Positions 33,599-42,351 of a stretch of 64,000 nucleotides of DNA are shown piece by piece. The stretch lies in the NCBI GenBank assembly GCA_009885795.1, contig VFKA01000012.1, positions 1 through 64,000 of the forward strand, given 5' to 3'. This DNA comes from Rhodospirillales bacterium (lineage in GTDB: Bacteria > Pseudomonadota > Alphaproteobacteria > Dongiales > Dongiaceae). A program made the translations under genes and the position numbers. Every line of letters starts with the position of its first letter. The first letter of the stretch is position 1. The notes under the pieces are model-generated. The model was not told the origin of the DNA, did not search any database, and worked only from the letters and a program-made list of their open reading frames with translations.

Positions 33599-34966
33599 AT
33601 GACCGAGCCTATCGACCATCGGCGCCCCGGGAACACGTTCCGGTTCGACATCGAGCGCACGCTGGCGCTCGCCTTCCCGGTGATGGTGTCTCGCGCCGGC
33701 CTCCTCATCATGGTCGCGGTCGATACGGCGATGTGCGGCCGCGCCAGCGCCACGGCCCTTGCCGATTACGGAATCAGCCTGGCGCCGCAAAACACCCTCA
33801 TGGTGATCGCCTTCGGCGTGTTGTCGGGAATGGTTGTCCTGGTGGCGCAAGCCGATGGCGCCGGCCGTCCCGAGGCCTGCGGGCGGTTGTGGCGGCTCGG
33901 GCTTCTCGTATCGGCGATATTGGGGCTCGTCTATGGGGCGGTCATGCTTGCCGGCGAGCGCCTTCTCGCGGCTTTGGGGCAGCCGCCGGATATCGCGGCG
34001 GGCGGAGGCGCCGCGCTCCTTGGTTTCGTTCCCGGAATGCCCGCGATCCTTCTCTTCGCCGCGACCGTGTTCTTTCTCGAGGGAATCGGCCGCCCGCGCG
34101 CCGGCATGATCATCGCGCTCGCGGCCAATGTTCTCAACGCCGGGCTCAACTGGGTGCTGATTTACGGCCATTGGGGATTCCCGGCCATGGAAGCGCAAGG
34201 GGCGGCGCTCGCCACGTCGATCACCCGTTGGGCGATGTTCGCGGCGGCGCTGATCTACGTTCTTCGGATGCCCGATCGCGACCGCTACGGGGTGCTGGCG
34301 CCGATGAAAGGCCATTTTCGGCAGGTCTGGCCCATGTTGCGACTTGGCGCGCCGCTGGCGCTTGGCGCCGGATTCGAGACCACGGCCTTCGCGGCCGTCG
34401 CTCTCCTGGCGGGCTGGCTCGGCAGTCTGACCTTGGCCGCCTATCAGATCGTCATCAACGTCAACGGGCTGATCTTCATGTTGGCGCTGGGTCTGGCGAC
34501 CGCGGCCACGGTTCGGGTCGGCAACGCAAGCGGCCGGGGCGACCGGCCGGCGATGGCGCGCGCCGGCTGGGGCGCCGCGCTGATCGCGATCGCGGCCATG
34601 ATCGTTTTCGGCGGCCTCGCGGTCATGGCCCGCGGCCCCATTGCCGGTTTCTACACCGGCGATGGCGCCCTCCTTGCGCTCGCCGCGGCGGCCATCGTCG
34701 TCATGGGCGGTCTCATCGTCACCGACGGACTGCAAGCCGTGCTGATGGGAGCCGTGCGCGGCGCGGGCGATGGCGTCGTTCCGACCATCATCCAGGCGGT
34801 CGCGTTCTGGGCGATCGCGGTTCCGTCCGCCTATTGGCTCGGTATCGAACGCGGCCATGGCATCTTCGGCTTGATCGGCGGCTTGTTCATCGGCGTGACG
34901 GTCTCGAGCCTCTTGCTGGGTTGGCGGTTTCGCGGCCTTGCGGCAACACCCGGGACACGGCGTTGA
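33599..34966 (+). CDS. MATE-family efflux transporter (NorM/DinF-like)
   Basis: The 455-residue product has twelve hydrophobic segments in two six-helix halves, with family landmarks ALAFPVMVSRAGLLIMVAVD, FGVLSGMVVLVAQADGAG, VFFLEGIGRPRAGM, TAATVRVGNASGRGD and VLMGAVRGAGDGVVPTI. It would export cationic drugs or metabolites using a sodium or proton gradient. The first ATG of the frame's conserved part is 33599 (MTEPIDHRRPG); GTG 33587 is also possible. Confidence 0.93.
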   Translation: MTEPIDHRRPGNTFRFDIERTLALAFPVMVSRAGLLIMVAVDTAMCGRASATALADYGISLAPQNTLMVIAFGVLSGMVVLVAQADGAGRPEACGRLWRLGLLVSAILGLVYGAVMLAGERLLAALGQPPDIAAGGGAALLGFVPGMPAILLFAATVFFLEGIGRPRAGMIIALAANVLNAGLNWVLIYGHWGFPAMEAQGAALATSITRWAMFAAALIYVLRMPDRDRYGVLAPMKGHFRQVWPMLRLGAPLALGAGFETTAFAAVALLAGWLGSLTLAAYQIVINVNGLIFMLALGLATAATVRVGNASGRGDRPAMARAGWGAALIAIAAMIVFGGLAVMARGPIAGFYTGDGALLALAAAAIVVMGGLIVTDGLQAVLMGAVRGAGDGVVPTIIQAVAFWAIAVPSAYWLGIERGHGIFGLIGGLFIGVTVSSLLLGWRFRGLAATPGTRR

Positions 34967-35003
34967 CAGGCCGAGAACGCCGGCCTACCACCGGCATCGC
35001 AAG

Positions 35004-35119
35004 TGTCCTGCCCCGGAAATTCGTATGCGAATTTCCGGGATAGGCAGGCCACTAGATTCAAACACTTCGTGGCCCGTTCACCCCGAAATTCAAGCTAGAG
35101 AATTTCCGGGACGGGACAC
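35004..35119. repeat. REP/MITE-like inverted-repeat element
   Basis: The outer arms GTGTCCTGCCCCGGAAATTC (35004-35023) and GAATTTCCGGGACGGGACAC (35099-35118) are near-perfect inverted repeats. Inside is a second perfect palindrome, CCGGAAATTCGTATGCGAATTTCCGG. The element is about 116 bp and non-coding, and it ends a few bases before the ribosome binding site of the aminotransferase gene. Confidence 0.8.
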
Positions 35120-35135
35120 GAGCAGGAGTCCGCCC

Positions 35136-36065
35136 TTGACGACACTGACAAACGAACGTGTCTGCTATTTCAACGGCCGGATCGTACCGGAAAGCCAGGC
35201 GCAGATTTCCTTTCGCGACCGCGGATTCATCGCCGGCGACGGTTGTTTCGATACGGCGCGCACGTTCGGTCACAAGATTTTCCGCCTCAAGGATCATATC
35301 GACCGCTGGTATGCCTCGCAGCGCTATCTCGGCATCGATTGCGGCCTGCCCGCGGAAAGGGTCATGGCGATCACCGAGGACGTGGTGCGGCGAAACTTGC
35401 ACCTGATCGATTCCGACGACGATTATTGGGTGAGCCAGCGCGTTTCCCGCGGCGTCAACCCCGACGATCCGGTTGCCCCGAGCGGCCTGAAGCCGACCGT
35501 GATCGTCGAATGCCAGCCCCTGCCGCTGAAAGCCCGCGCGCCGCTCTATCGCGACGGCATGGATATCGTCGTGCCCGCCGTGCGCCGCATCGGGCCGGAC
35601 ATGCTGAGCCCGCGGGCCAAGACGCACAACTATTTGAACCTGGTGATGGGCGACCTGCAGGCCAAGGCGGCCGATCCCGGCGCTTGGGCGATCCTGCTCG
35701 ACGTCAACGGCAATTTGGCGGAGGGCACCGGCAGCAACATCTTCGTCGTGCGCGACGGCCGCGTGCGTACGCCCGAAGCCCGCTACGTGCTTCCCGGCGT
35801 CAGCCGCGCGATCGTGATCGAACTGGCGGCCCGTTGCGGAATTCCGGTCGAGGAAACGTCCATCGACCTCTATGACGCCTATACCGCGGACGAATGCTTC
35901 ATCACCTCGACGAGTCTCTGCATCTGCCCGGCGCGCGGCATCAACGGCCGGGTGTTCGGCGACGGCCGAGTGCCCGGCCCCATCACCAAGCGCCTGACCG
36001 CGGCCTATGTCGAACTCGCGGGTTTCGACTTCGTCGGGCAGTACCTTCGACGCCTCGCCGCCTGA
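35136..36065 (+). CDS. Class IV aminotransferase (D-amino acid / branched-chain type)
   Basis: The 309-residue product has the fold-type IV PLP aminotransferase pattern: YFNGRIVPESQAQISFRDRG, GDGCFDTARTFG, the PLP lysine in SPRAKTHNYLN (about residue 165), EGTGSNIFVVRDGRV, and TADECFITSTSLCICP. Members are branched-chain or D-amino acid aminotransferases or aminodeoxychorismate lyases; the THNYLN context leaves this open. TTG 35136 follows CAGGAG at good distance. The frame continues upstream through a repeat element and is not coding there. Confidence 0.88.
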   Translation: MTTLTNERVCYFNGRIVPESQAQISFRDRGFIAGDGCFDTARTFGHKIFRLKDHIDRWYASQRYLGIDCGLPAERVMAITEDVVRRNLHLIDSDDDYWVSQRVSRGVNPDDPVAPSGLKPTVIVECQPLPLKARAPLYRDGMDIVVPAVRRIGPDMLSPRAKTHNYLNLVMGDLQAKAADPGAWAILLDVNGNLAEGTGSNIFVVRDGRVRTPEARYVLPGVSRAIVIELAARCGIPVEETSIDLYDAYTADECFITSTSLCICPARGINGRVFGDGRVPGPITKRLTAAYVELAGFDFVGQYLRRLAA

Positions 36066-36086
36066 GAGGCCGCGCGGCCTTTGGAA

Positions 36087-36161
<75 letters not shown>

Positions 36162-36199
36162 GAATGAATGGCGGGGCTTAGCACCGCGACCAAGGCATT

Positions 36200-36598
36200 T
36201 CAAGCGCTGCGCGGCCCCGGCGCGGCGGGACCCGCTCCGCGCTTGCCCACCAATTGATCGATCTGCTGGACGAGATCCTTGAGGTGGAACGGCTTCGAGA
36301 GGACCTTGGGCGTTCCGGGCAGGCCATCGCGCGCGCGCAAGGCGACGGCGGCAAAGCCGGTGATGAACATGACCTCGAGCCGCTGATTGCCCTTTGTCGC
36401 CCGCCGCGCCAATTCGATGCCGTCGAGCCCGGGCATCACCACGTCGGCGAGCAGCAAGTCGAAGGACTTGCGCTCCAACACCGCGATGGCCTCGACCCCG
36501 TCGGCCGCCGCCTCGACGTCATGACCGGCCCGGCGCAACGCCCCGGCCAGGAAGCGGCGCATCGCCTCGTCATCTTCCGCGACCAGGATTCGTGCCAT
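36200..36598 (-). CDS. cpdR: CpdR-like single-domain response regulator
   Basis: The 132-residue receiver starts MARILVAEDDEAMRRFL, carries the phospho-acceptor aspartate in LLLADVVMPGLDG and the lysine in KVLSKPFHLKDLV, and has the FITGFAAVALRARD segment typical of CpdR. In Caulobacter and rhizobia unphosphorylated CpdR recruits ClpXP to degrade cell-cycle factors. The neighbour on the other side of the promoter region is an N-formylglutamate amidohydrolase, the usual CpdR neighbour, which supports the assignment. ATG 36598 is chosen; the frame extends 13 codons upstream without similarity. A Pro-rich tail (GAGPAAPGPRSA) is unusual. Confidence 0.87.
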   Translation of the reverse strand: MARILVAEDDEAMRRFLAGALRRAGHDVEAAADGVEAIAVLERKSFDLLLADVVMPGLDGIELARRATKGNQRLEVMFITGFAAVALRARDGLPGTPKVLSKPFHLKDLVQQIDQLVGKRGAGPAAPGPRSA

Positions 36599-36777
36599 GG
36601 AGTCCTTAAGGCGACCGTCGTCCCGAGCTGCCGCCACGTGCCGGCGAGCCCGTGGGTACCAATCGGCCCGTGCCGAGGTTGATTGTCAAGATTGAAGATT
36701 CTCTTAGCGCGGCCCGATTTCGCGGATTTTCACGACGACGATGACAGCGGCGGGCGATTGCCGTAAATGATATCGCC

Positions 36778-37659
36778 ATGACGCCCATGCCGATCGAGGA
36801 CGCTTCGAGCCAGCTGGACATTCGCATGCCGGTCACGCAGACGATGGGTGTCGTCTTCGCTTCGGCGCACTCCGGCACGGAGTACCCGGACGAGTTTCTC
36901 GCCGCCTCGCGTCTCAATCTCATGACGCTGCGGCGCGCGGAAGACAGCTTCGTCGATGAACTGTTCGCCGATGCGCCGGGCATGGGTGCGCCGCTTCTCT
37001 GCGCCCGGTTCCCCAGGGCCTATGTCGATCCCAATCGCGAGCCCTACGAACTCGACCCCACCATGTTCGAGGAGCCGTTGCCTGCTTACGTCAACAGCGC
37101 CTCGCCCCGCGTCGCGGCCGGATTGGGCACGATCGCGCGGTTGGTCGCGAATGGCGAGGAGATCTACGCCGGCAAGTTGAGTTTCGCCGAAGCCCGCGGC
37201 CGGTTGGAACGCTGCTACCGTCCGTACCACGAGGCCTTGAGCGATCTGGTCGAGCGGACGCGGCGTCGATTCGGATTCTGTTTGCTCATCGATTGCCATT
37301 CGATGCCGTCGGTGGGCGGTCCGATGGAGCAGGATGCCGGCCAGGAACGAGTGGATTTCGTCCTTGGCGACCGATTCGCGAGCTCGTGCGGGCGCCGGGT
37401 CGTCGATCGCGTCGAGCACGTGTTGCGCGGCTTCGGTTTCGCGGTGGCGAGGAATACGCCGTACTCGGGCGGCTTCGTAACCCAGCATTACGGCAAACCG
37501 GCGGATGGGACGCACGTGTTGCAGATCGAGATCAATCGCAGCCTGTACATGGACGAAATTGCCATCGAGCGCGGCCCGGGATTTGCCGAACTGCGCCGGC
37601 GAGTGGCGGCGCTCATTCACGATCTTTCAGCCATCGGCCGCGAGGTTCTAGCGGCATGA
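36778..37659 (+). CDS. N-formylglutamate amidohydrolase (copy 2, HutG/FGase-like)
   Basis: The 293-residue product has GVVFASAHSGTEYPDEF, RAEDSFVDELFADAP, FPRAYVDPNREPYELDP, LLIDCHSMPS and LQIEINRSLYMDE, the complete set of family motifs with metal-binding His, Asp and Glu. It would hydrolyse N-formyl-L-glutamate to formate and glutamate, the last step of one histidine degradation route. The rest of hut is not in the window. It overlaps the next gene by 4 bases (ATGA) and is divergent from cpdR. Confidence 0.92.
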   Translation: MTPMPIEDASSQLDIRMPVTQTMGVVFASAHSGTEYPDEFLAASRLNLMTLRRAEDSFVDELFADAPGMGAPLLCARFPRAYVDPNREPYELDPTMFEEPLPAYVNSASPRVAAGLGTIARLVANGEEIYAGKLSFAEARGRLERCYRPYHEALSDLVERTRRRFGFCLLIDCHSMPSVGGPMEQDAGQERVDFVLGDRFASSCGRRVVDRVEHVLRGFGFAVARNTPYSGGFVTQHYGKPADGTHVLQIEINRSLYMDEIAIERGPGFAELRRRVAALIHDLSAIGREVLAA

Positions 37660-38198
37660 TCGCGGCCGCGCCGACCGGCGCCAGGGTGCGCCCGGCGACG
37701 CCATCGGACATGGCGGCCATTCAGCGCATTTATGCGCACCATGTGCTGACCAGCCTGGCCACGTTCGAGGAAGTGCCGCCCGACGAGACCGAGATGAACC
37801 GCCGGCGCGAGGATGTCCTCGGGCGCGGCATGCCGTACCTTGTTGTCGAGCGCGAGGGCGGGGCGGTCGGTTTTGCCTATGCCGGGCCCTTTCGGACAAG
37901 AAGTGCCTATCGTTATACCGTCGAGGACTCGATCTACGTGGCCCCGGAGGTCGTCGGGCAAGGCTACGGCCGCACCCTGTTGGCCGAGCTTGTGTTGCAG
38001 TGCACCGGACTAGGGTTACGACAGATGGTCGCCATCATCGGCGACTCGCAAAACAGCGCTTCCATGAGGCTGCACGAACGACTCGGGTTCCGCCGCGCCG
38101 GTGTCCTGGCCGGCGTGGGCTTCAAGTTCGGCCGCTGGGTCGACGGCTTGATCATGCAGCTTGCGCTGGGGGATGGCGACGGTTCGAATCCATCCTAA
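37656..38198 (+). CDS. GNAT acetyltransferase, phosphinothricin acetyltransferase-like
   Basis: The 180-residue product has the Pat/YncA-type GNAT pattern: RPATPSDMAAIQRIYAHHV, SLATFEEVPPDETEM, the acetyl-CoA loop VVGQGYGRTLLAEL, IGDSQNSASMRLHERLGF, and GRWVDGLIMQLAL. It would N-acetylate a toxic amino acid analogue or a methionine derivative (sulfoximine, sulfone). ATG 37656 overlaps the upstream stop, so the two genes are coupled. Confidence 0.92.
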   Translation: MIAAAPTGARVRPATPSDMAAIQRIYAHHVLTSLATFEEVPPDETEMNRRREDVLGRGMPYLVVEREGGAVGFAYAGPFRTRSAYRYTVEDSIYVAPEVVGQGYGRTLLAELVLQCTGLGLRQMVAIIGDSQNSASMRLHERLGFRRAGVLAGVGFKFGRWVDGLIMQLALGDGDGSNPS

Positions 38199-38233
38199 CA
38201 ATCGGAAATAAAACAGTTAATTAGACGGCCTCC

Positions 38234-38340
38234 GACAAAAAATGGGCCGCGCATCGCACGGCCCAAGTTCAGGGAGGAAACGCCCAATGGGCGTCAGCGG
38301 CAGGCGGGAACAGTCGCATCGCGACCGCGCCATACCGCAC
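38234..38340 (-). ncRNA. mmgR: MmgR/suhB-like (alpha-r8) trans-acting small RNA
   Basis: Read on the minus strand, a conserved-looking CGTTTCCTCCCTGAACTTGGG is followed by a terminator hairpin GGGCCG(TGCGATGCG)CGGCCC and a run of six T. The unpaired TTTCCTCCCT is an anti-Shine-Dalgarno stretch that marks the MmgR/suhB sRNA family of alphaproteobacteria, which limits polyhydroxybutyrate granule proteins in Sinorhizobium. The family match is from memory of the motif plus the terminator, not from a search. The 5' end near 38340 is a guess; AT-rich sequence upstream (TATATTGTG) could hold the promoter. No protein gene lies here. Confidence 0.7.
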
Positions 38341-38532
38341 TGCACAATATAGATCGATTCGACCCAAGAAGCAATCTTTTTTTAGCTATTTTCCTTTAGA
38401 AGTCGGGAGCTTGCCAGTCGTGCCTCTGTCATCGCGTACATTTTTGCCGCGCCGCAACATGCTCGACCAGCCGTTCCAACGCCGGCAAATGGCACGCGAA
38501 TTGCTTCCCGTCAGGGAAAGAGTGGAGCCGTC

Positions 38533-39252
38533 GTGCATCTTGCGTGGACCGCCTTTCGATTGTCGCGAAAGCTCGCTTGGGCCGTGGCCATGCTGGCTCT
38601 GGCACTCGTGGCCGGGCGCGTCGGCGCCACCGGCCTCAGTGGCATCGGCCCGAAGATCGACGCTTCCGCGCTTTGCGCGAACGAAATATCCAGGGCCGAG
38701 CGCGAGCTTCGCATCCCGCGCCAGCTCCTCTATGTCATCGCCCAGGTCGAATCGGGACGGTGGAGCGAATCGGCGCAAACGGTCGTAGCCTGGCCATGGA
38801 CGGTGATGGCCGAGGGGCGTGGAAAGTATCTGCCGACCAAGGCCGCCGCCATACGCGAAGTGAAGCGCTTGCGCGGGCGGGGCGTGCGCAACATCGATGT
38901 CGGCTGCCTGCAGATCAATCTCAAGCATCACCCCGACGCCTTCGGCAGCCTGGACGAGGCCTTCGACCCGGCCGCCAACGTCGCCTATGGCGCCAGGTTC
39001 CTGCGCTCGCTGCAGATCAAGTACGATTCATGGGTGAAAGCGGTGGGCAGTTACCATTCCAAGTCGCCCGCCCGTCACCGCTCGTACCGGACCAAGGTTC
39101 TCTCCCGCTGGCTCAAGGATCGGCACGATCGCGGCGCGATAGTGGAAACGGCCGCCGCCAAAACCGAGGTCCGCGTGGCAAGGCCGGCAACCCCGCTGTC
39201 GGAGCTCCGATTCGGCCAGGCCGGGCCGGTGTCTCCGGCCGAGAAGTCCTAA
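38533..39252 (+). CDS. Lytic murein transglycosylase-like protein (SLT domain)
   Basis: The 239-residue product has an N-terminal signal peptide or anchor (KLAWAVAMLALALVAGRVGA) and an SLT domain. It includes RELRIPRQLLYVIAQVESGRW (catalytic glutamate in QVESG), DVGCLQINLKHHPDAFGSLDEAFDPAANVAYGARFL, and a closing KAVGSYHSKSP. It acts on peptidoglycan glycan strands in the periplasm. The start is GTG 38533 behind TGGAG. It lies 27 bases ahead of a sensor kinase in the same direction. The tail from about residue 200 is low-complexity. Confidence 0.88.
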   Translation: MHLAWTAFRLSRKLAWAVAMLALALVAGRVGATGLSGIGPKIDASALCANEISRAERELRIPRQLLYVIAQVESGRWSESAQTVVAWPWTVMAEGRGKYLPTKAAAIREVKRLRGRGVRNIDVGCLQINLKHHPDAFGSLDEAFDPAANVAYGARFLRSLQIKYDSWVKAVGSYHSKSPARHRSYRTKVLSRWLKDRHDRGAIVETAAAKTEVRVARPATPLSELRFGQAGPVSPAEKS

Positions 39253-39279
39253 GCATCGACCGCGGGACGGAAAGTCGGC

Positions 39280-41364
39280 ATGATCGACCTACCTATGACA
39301 GCCGGTCGATTTTCATCTTCCGAAGAGGCCGCCTCGCCGGCATCGACAAGGCGGTTCGGCCGTCGTGCCGGCGACAACACCGGCACGTGGAACATCACCG
39401 CGCTCTTGGGCGCGGTGTTCCTGGTCGGCGCGATCATCGTCGGCGCCATTATCGCAAGCGCGGCAAGCAATCAAAACCGCGAGGCCTCGGCCCGATCGAC
39501 CGAGCTCGTTCGAGCGCTGCTGGAATCCTATGAACGCCGCCTCGGCCCCTCGGTCGCGGACTATGCCTGGTGGGACGACGCGGTGCAGAACCTGGCCTTG
39601 ACGCCGGACGCGGAATGGGCGGACGCCAACGTCGGCAATTCATTCCACGAGTCTTACGGCGCCGATATGGTCTTCGTGTTCGATTCCGCGAACGGGATGA
39701 CCATGAAGTTCGCCGACGGGCTCCCGGCCTCGACTACCGCCATCGATGGCTGGACCGGCGGCATCGATAGGATTATCGCGGCGGCCCGGGCAACGCCGGC
39801 CGAGAATCCGGAGCCCGCTTCAGGCTGGGTCTCGATCGACGGCCGCATTCATTTCATTGCGCTGGCCGCGCTGACGCCCTTCAGCGACCCTCTCCTGTGG
39901 CCCGGAGACCGACCCCGCTACTTGTTCGGCGCCGCTTGGGCTCTCGACCGGGAACTGTTGGCCGGGATGTCGGAAGGCTTCGGCCTCCACGATTTCAATA
40001 TTGAAAGCGATGCCGCGGCGAATTCCAGCGCGCTGATTCTAACCGGCCCCGATGGCACGACGCTTGGTTACTTGAGTTGGCGCCAGCATCGGCCGGGCGA
40101 CGACCTTATCAAGAGCGTGTTGCCGCCGGTCGGATTCGCGCTCGTGCTCATGGGCGTCTTGATATTGCTTGCCATGAGGCGGGTCGAGGCGCTGGCGGCA
40201 TCCCGTCGCGCCGATCTGGTGGTCATCGCCGAGCGGAACGACCGCCTGCGAGTCCTCACCTCGTTGCGCGAGGCAACCTTCGGCGCCATGAATGAAGGCA
40301 TCAGCGTCGTGGACAAGGACCAGCTTCTGGTCGACTGGAACGCGGCCTATCTTCGCATGTTCGGATTGCCCGACGATCTGGTTCGATCCGGCGTCCCCAT
40401 GGAAACGCTCGTGCGCTTTGCCGCGAAAGGCGGCCGCTATGGCGTGGGCGATGTCGAAGAGATCGTAACGGAGCGTCTGCGGCGCGCGCGCGCCGGCGAA
40501 CCTCAGGCGGAAGAATTGACCAGCCGAAACGGCGATGTCCTGGAGCTGCGGCGCTCGCCGATGCCCGGGGGAGGGACCGTTTATTCCTACCGCGACATCA
40601 CCGCGCGCAAACACGGCGAGATCGAACTGCACGCGGCGCGGCTCGAAGCCGAGCGCGCCAACCGGGCCAAGAGCGAATTCATCGCCAAGATGAGCCATGA
40701 ATTGCGCACGCCCTTGAACGCGGTCATCGGCTTCTCCGAGATCATGCAGAACGAAATGGCCGGGCCTATCGGCAAGGATATCTACCGCGAGTACTCCGGC
40801 GACATCAATGCCAGCGGCCGGATGCTGCTTTCCCTGGTGAACGATATCCTCGATCTCGCCAAGATCGAAGCCGGGCGGTTCGAACTTTCCGAGGACAGGG
40901 TAAACCCGGTCGAACTTGTCGACTCGGTCGTGACCATGCTGGAGAGCCGGGCGCGAACGTCCGGGGTCGACATCGTCCTCGACATGGCGTCCGACCTGCC
41001 CGAAATTCTGGCGGATTCCCGATCGCTTCGTCAGATCCTTCTCAACCTGGTCTCGAACGCGGTCAAATTCACGGCCGGCGGCGGTCGCGTTTCCATAGCT
41101 GCGCGGCGTGCCGCCCATGGCGGCGTCCAATTCAGGATCGCCGACACCGGCGTGGGCATTGCCGCCGCGGACCTACCGCGTGCCCTCGAACCGTTCGGCC
41201 AGGTCGGCGGACGTTCCACGACCGCGCGCGAAGGCACCGGCCTCGGCCTGCCGATCAGCCGGGCGCTCGTGGAACTGCATGGCGGCAGCTTGGTCCTCGA
41301 AAGCGAGGTCGGTATCGGCACGACGGTGACCGTCGAACTGCCGGCCCATCGCTCGCTCGCCTGA
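39280..41364 (+). CDS. Membrane sensor histidine kinase with CHASE4-like and PAS domains
   Basis: The 694-residue protein has transmembrane helix 1 (ITALLGAVFLVGAIIVGAIIA, about 35-58). A periplasmic CHASE4-like region follows (YAWWDDAVQNLAL, GADMVFVFDSANG, about 70-265), then helix 2 (GFALVLMGVLILLAMRRV, about 283). A PAS domain (MNEGISVVDKDQLLVDWNAAYL) leads to HisKA with the phospho-histidine in KMSHELRTPLNAVIGFSE and an HATPase domain (LVSNAVKFTAGGGRVSI, GTGLGLPISRALVELHGG). No receiver domain or cognate regulator gene is adjacent, so its partner must be elsewhere. Confidence 0.92.
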   Translation: MIDLPMTAGRFSSSEEAASPASTRRFGRRAGDNTGTWNITALLGAVFLVGAIIVGAIIASAASNQNREASARSTELVRALLESYERRLGPSVADYAWWDDAVQNLALTPDAEWADANVGNSFHESYGADMVFVFDSANGMTMKFADGLPASTTAIDGWTGGIDRIIAAARATPAENPEPASGWVSIDGRIHFIALAALTPFSDPLLWPGDRPRYLFGAAWALDRELLAGMSEGFGLHDFNIESDAAANSSALILTGPDGTTLGYLSWRQHRPGDDLIKSVLPPVGFALVLMGVLILLAMRRVEALAASRRADLVVIAERNDRLRVLTSLREATFGAMNEGISVVDKDQLLVDWNAAYLRMFGLPDDLVRSGVPMETLVRFAAKGGRYGVGDVEEIVTERLRRARAGEPQAEELTSRNGDVLELRRSPMPGGGTVYSYRDITARKHGEIELHAARLEAERANRAKSEFIAKMSHELRTPLNAVIGFSEIMQNEMAGPIGKDIYREYSGDINASGRMLLSLVNDILDLAKIEAGRFELSEDRVNPVELVDSVVTMLESRARTSGVDIVLDMASDLPEILADSRSLRQILLNLVSNAVKFTAGGGRVSIAARRAAHGGVQFRIADTGVGIAAADLPRALEPFGQVGGRSTTAREGTGLGLPISRALVELHGGSLVLESEVGIGTTVTVELPAHRSLA

Positions 41365-42342
41365 CTATCCCCAGAGCGCCGCGGACGGCGGCGCGATCGA
41401 GCTTCCCGAGTAATCGAGACCCGGCTCCCGATCCTTGGCCAACAGCAAGGGTCCATCGAGATCGACCCAGCGGGCCGCCTGCGCCACCAGATGCGCCGGG
41501 GCCATCGACAGCGACGTCGCCACCATGCAGCCAACCATGATGCCGAGGCCCATCGCCTTGGCGGTCTCGACAACGCGCAGGGCCTCGGTCAGCCCGCCGG
41601 TCTTGTCGAGCTTCACGTTGACGGCGTCGTACTTGCCCGCGAGACCGCCGAGCGTGACGCTGTCGTGGCAGGATTCGTCGGCGCAGACCGGCACCGGCCT
41701 GCGAAGCGACCGCAGCGCCTCGTCATCGCCGGCGGGCAGCGGTTGTTCGATGAGCTCGACGCCGAGCCCCGACAACGCCGGCGCCAGCTCGGCATAGAGC
41801 GCGGCGGTCCAGGCCTCGTTCGCATCGACGATGAGACGGGCACGGGGCGCGCCGGCGTGGACGGCACGAACGCGATCGAGATCGCCGCCGCCGCCCAGTT
41901 TCATCTTCAGGATCGGACGGTGGCCGTGGACCTTCGCCTCGGCCGCCATGGCCTCGGGGCTGTCGAGGCTGAGCGTGTAGGCCGTCGTGACCGGGCCGGG
42001 CGCCGGCAGCCCGGCGAGCTCCCAGACACGCCGGCCGGCGCGCTTGGCCTCGAGATCCCAGAGCGCGCAGTCGAGCGCGTTGCGGGCCGCTCCCGGCGGC
42101 ACGGATTGAAGGGCGTCGCGGGTCATCCCTCTTTCGAGATCGGGACGTAGGCTTTCGATCCGTTCCAAAGTGCCTTCGATCGTCTCGCCATAGCGGGCAT
42201 AGGGCACGCACTCGCCGCGGCCCACGAAATCGCCTTCGGAAATCTCGACCAGCACGATTTGGGCCTGCGTCTTCGCGCCGCGAGATATGACGAACCGGCC
42301 TGCGATCGGCCAACTTTCCGCGCGAACCTGCAGCCGGCACAC
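41365..42342 (-). CDS. dgcA: Enolase-superfamily epimerase, DgcA/dipeptide-epimerase type
   Basis: The 325-residue product has the muconate-lactonising subgroup residues: a lysine pair site in LKMKLGGGGD, metal ligands in LIVDANEAW, LIEQPLP and PVCADESC, and a second lysine in YDAVNVKLDKTGGL, followed by DLDGPLLL. The family covers L-Ala-D/L-Glu epimerase and N-acetyl-D-glutamate racemase (DgcA). The dgcN-like gene 9 bases upstream favours DgcA, in which N-acetylated D-glutamate is epimerised to the L form. Without that neighbour, a murein dipeptide epimerase would be equally good. Confidence 0.85.
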   Translation of the reverse strand: MCRLQVRAESWPIAGRFVISRGAKTQAQIVLVEISEGDFVGRGECVPYARYGETIEGTLERIESLRPDLERGMTRDALQSVPPGAARNALDCALWDLEAKRAGRRVWELAGLPAPGPVTTAYTLSLDSPEAMAAEAKVHGHRPILKMKLGGGGDLDRVRAVHAGAPRARLIVDANEAWTAALYAELAPALSGLGVELIEQPLPAGDDEALRSLRRPVPVCADESCHDSVTLGGLAGKYDAVNVKLDKTGGLTEALRVVETAKAMGLGIMVGCMVATSLSMAPAHLVAQAARWVDLDGPLLLAKDREPGLDYSGSSIAPPSAALWG

Positions 42343-42351
42343 TGATGCTAC

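Noticed and set aside
38287-38352. 21-codon plus-strand ORF with a strong AGGGAGG ribosome binding site
   Set aside because: The site is the complement of the CCTCCCT loop of the sRNA-like gene on the other strand, which also has its own terminator.
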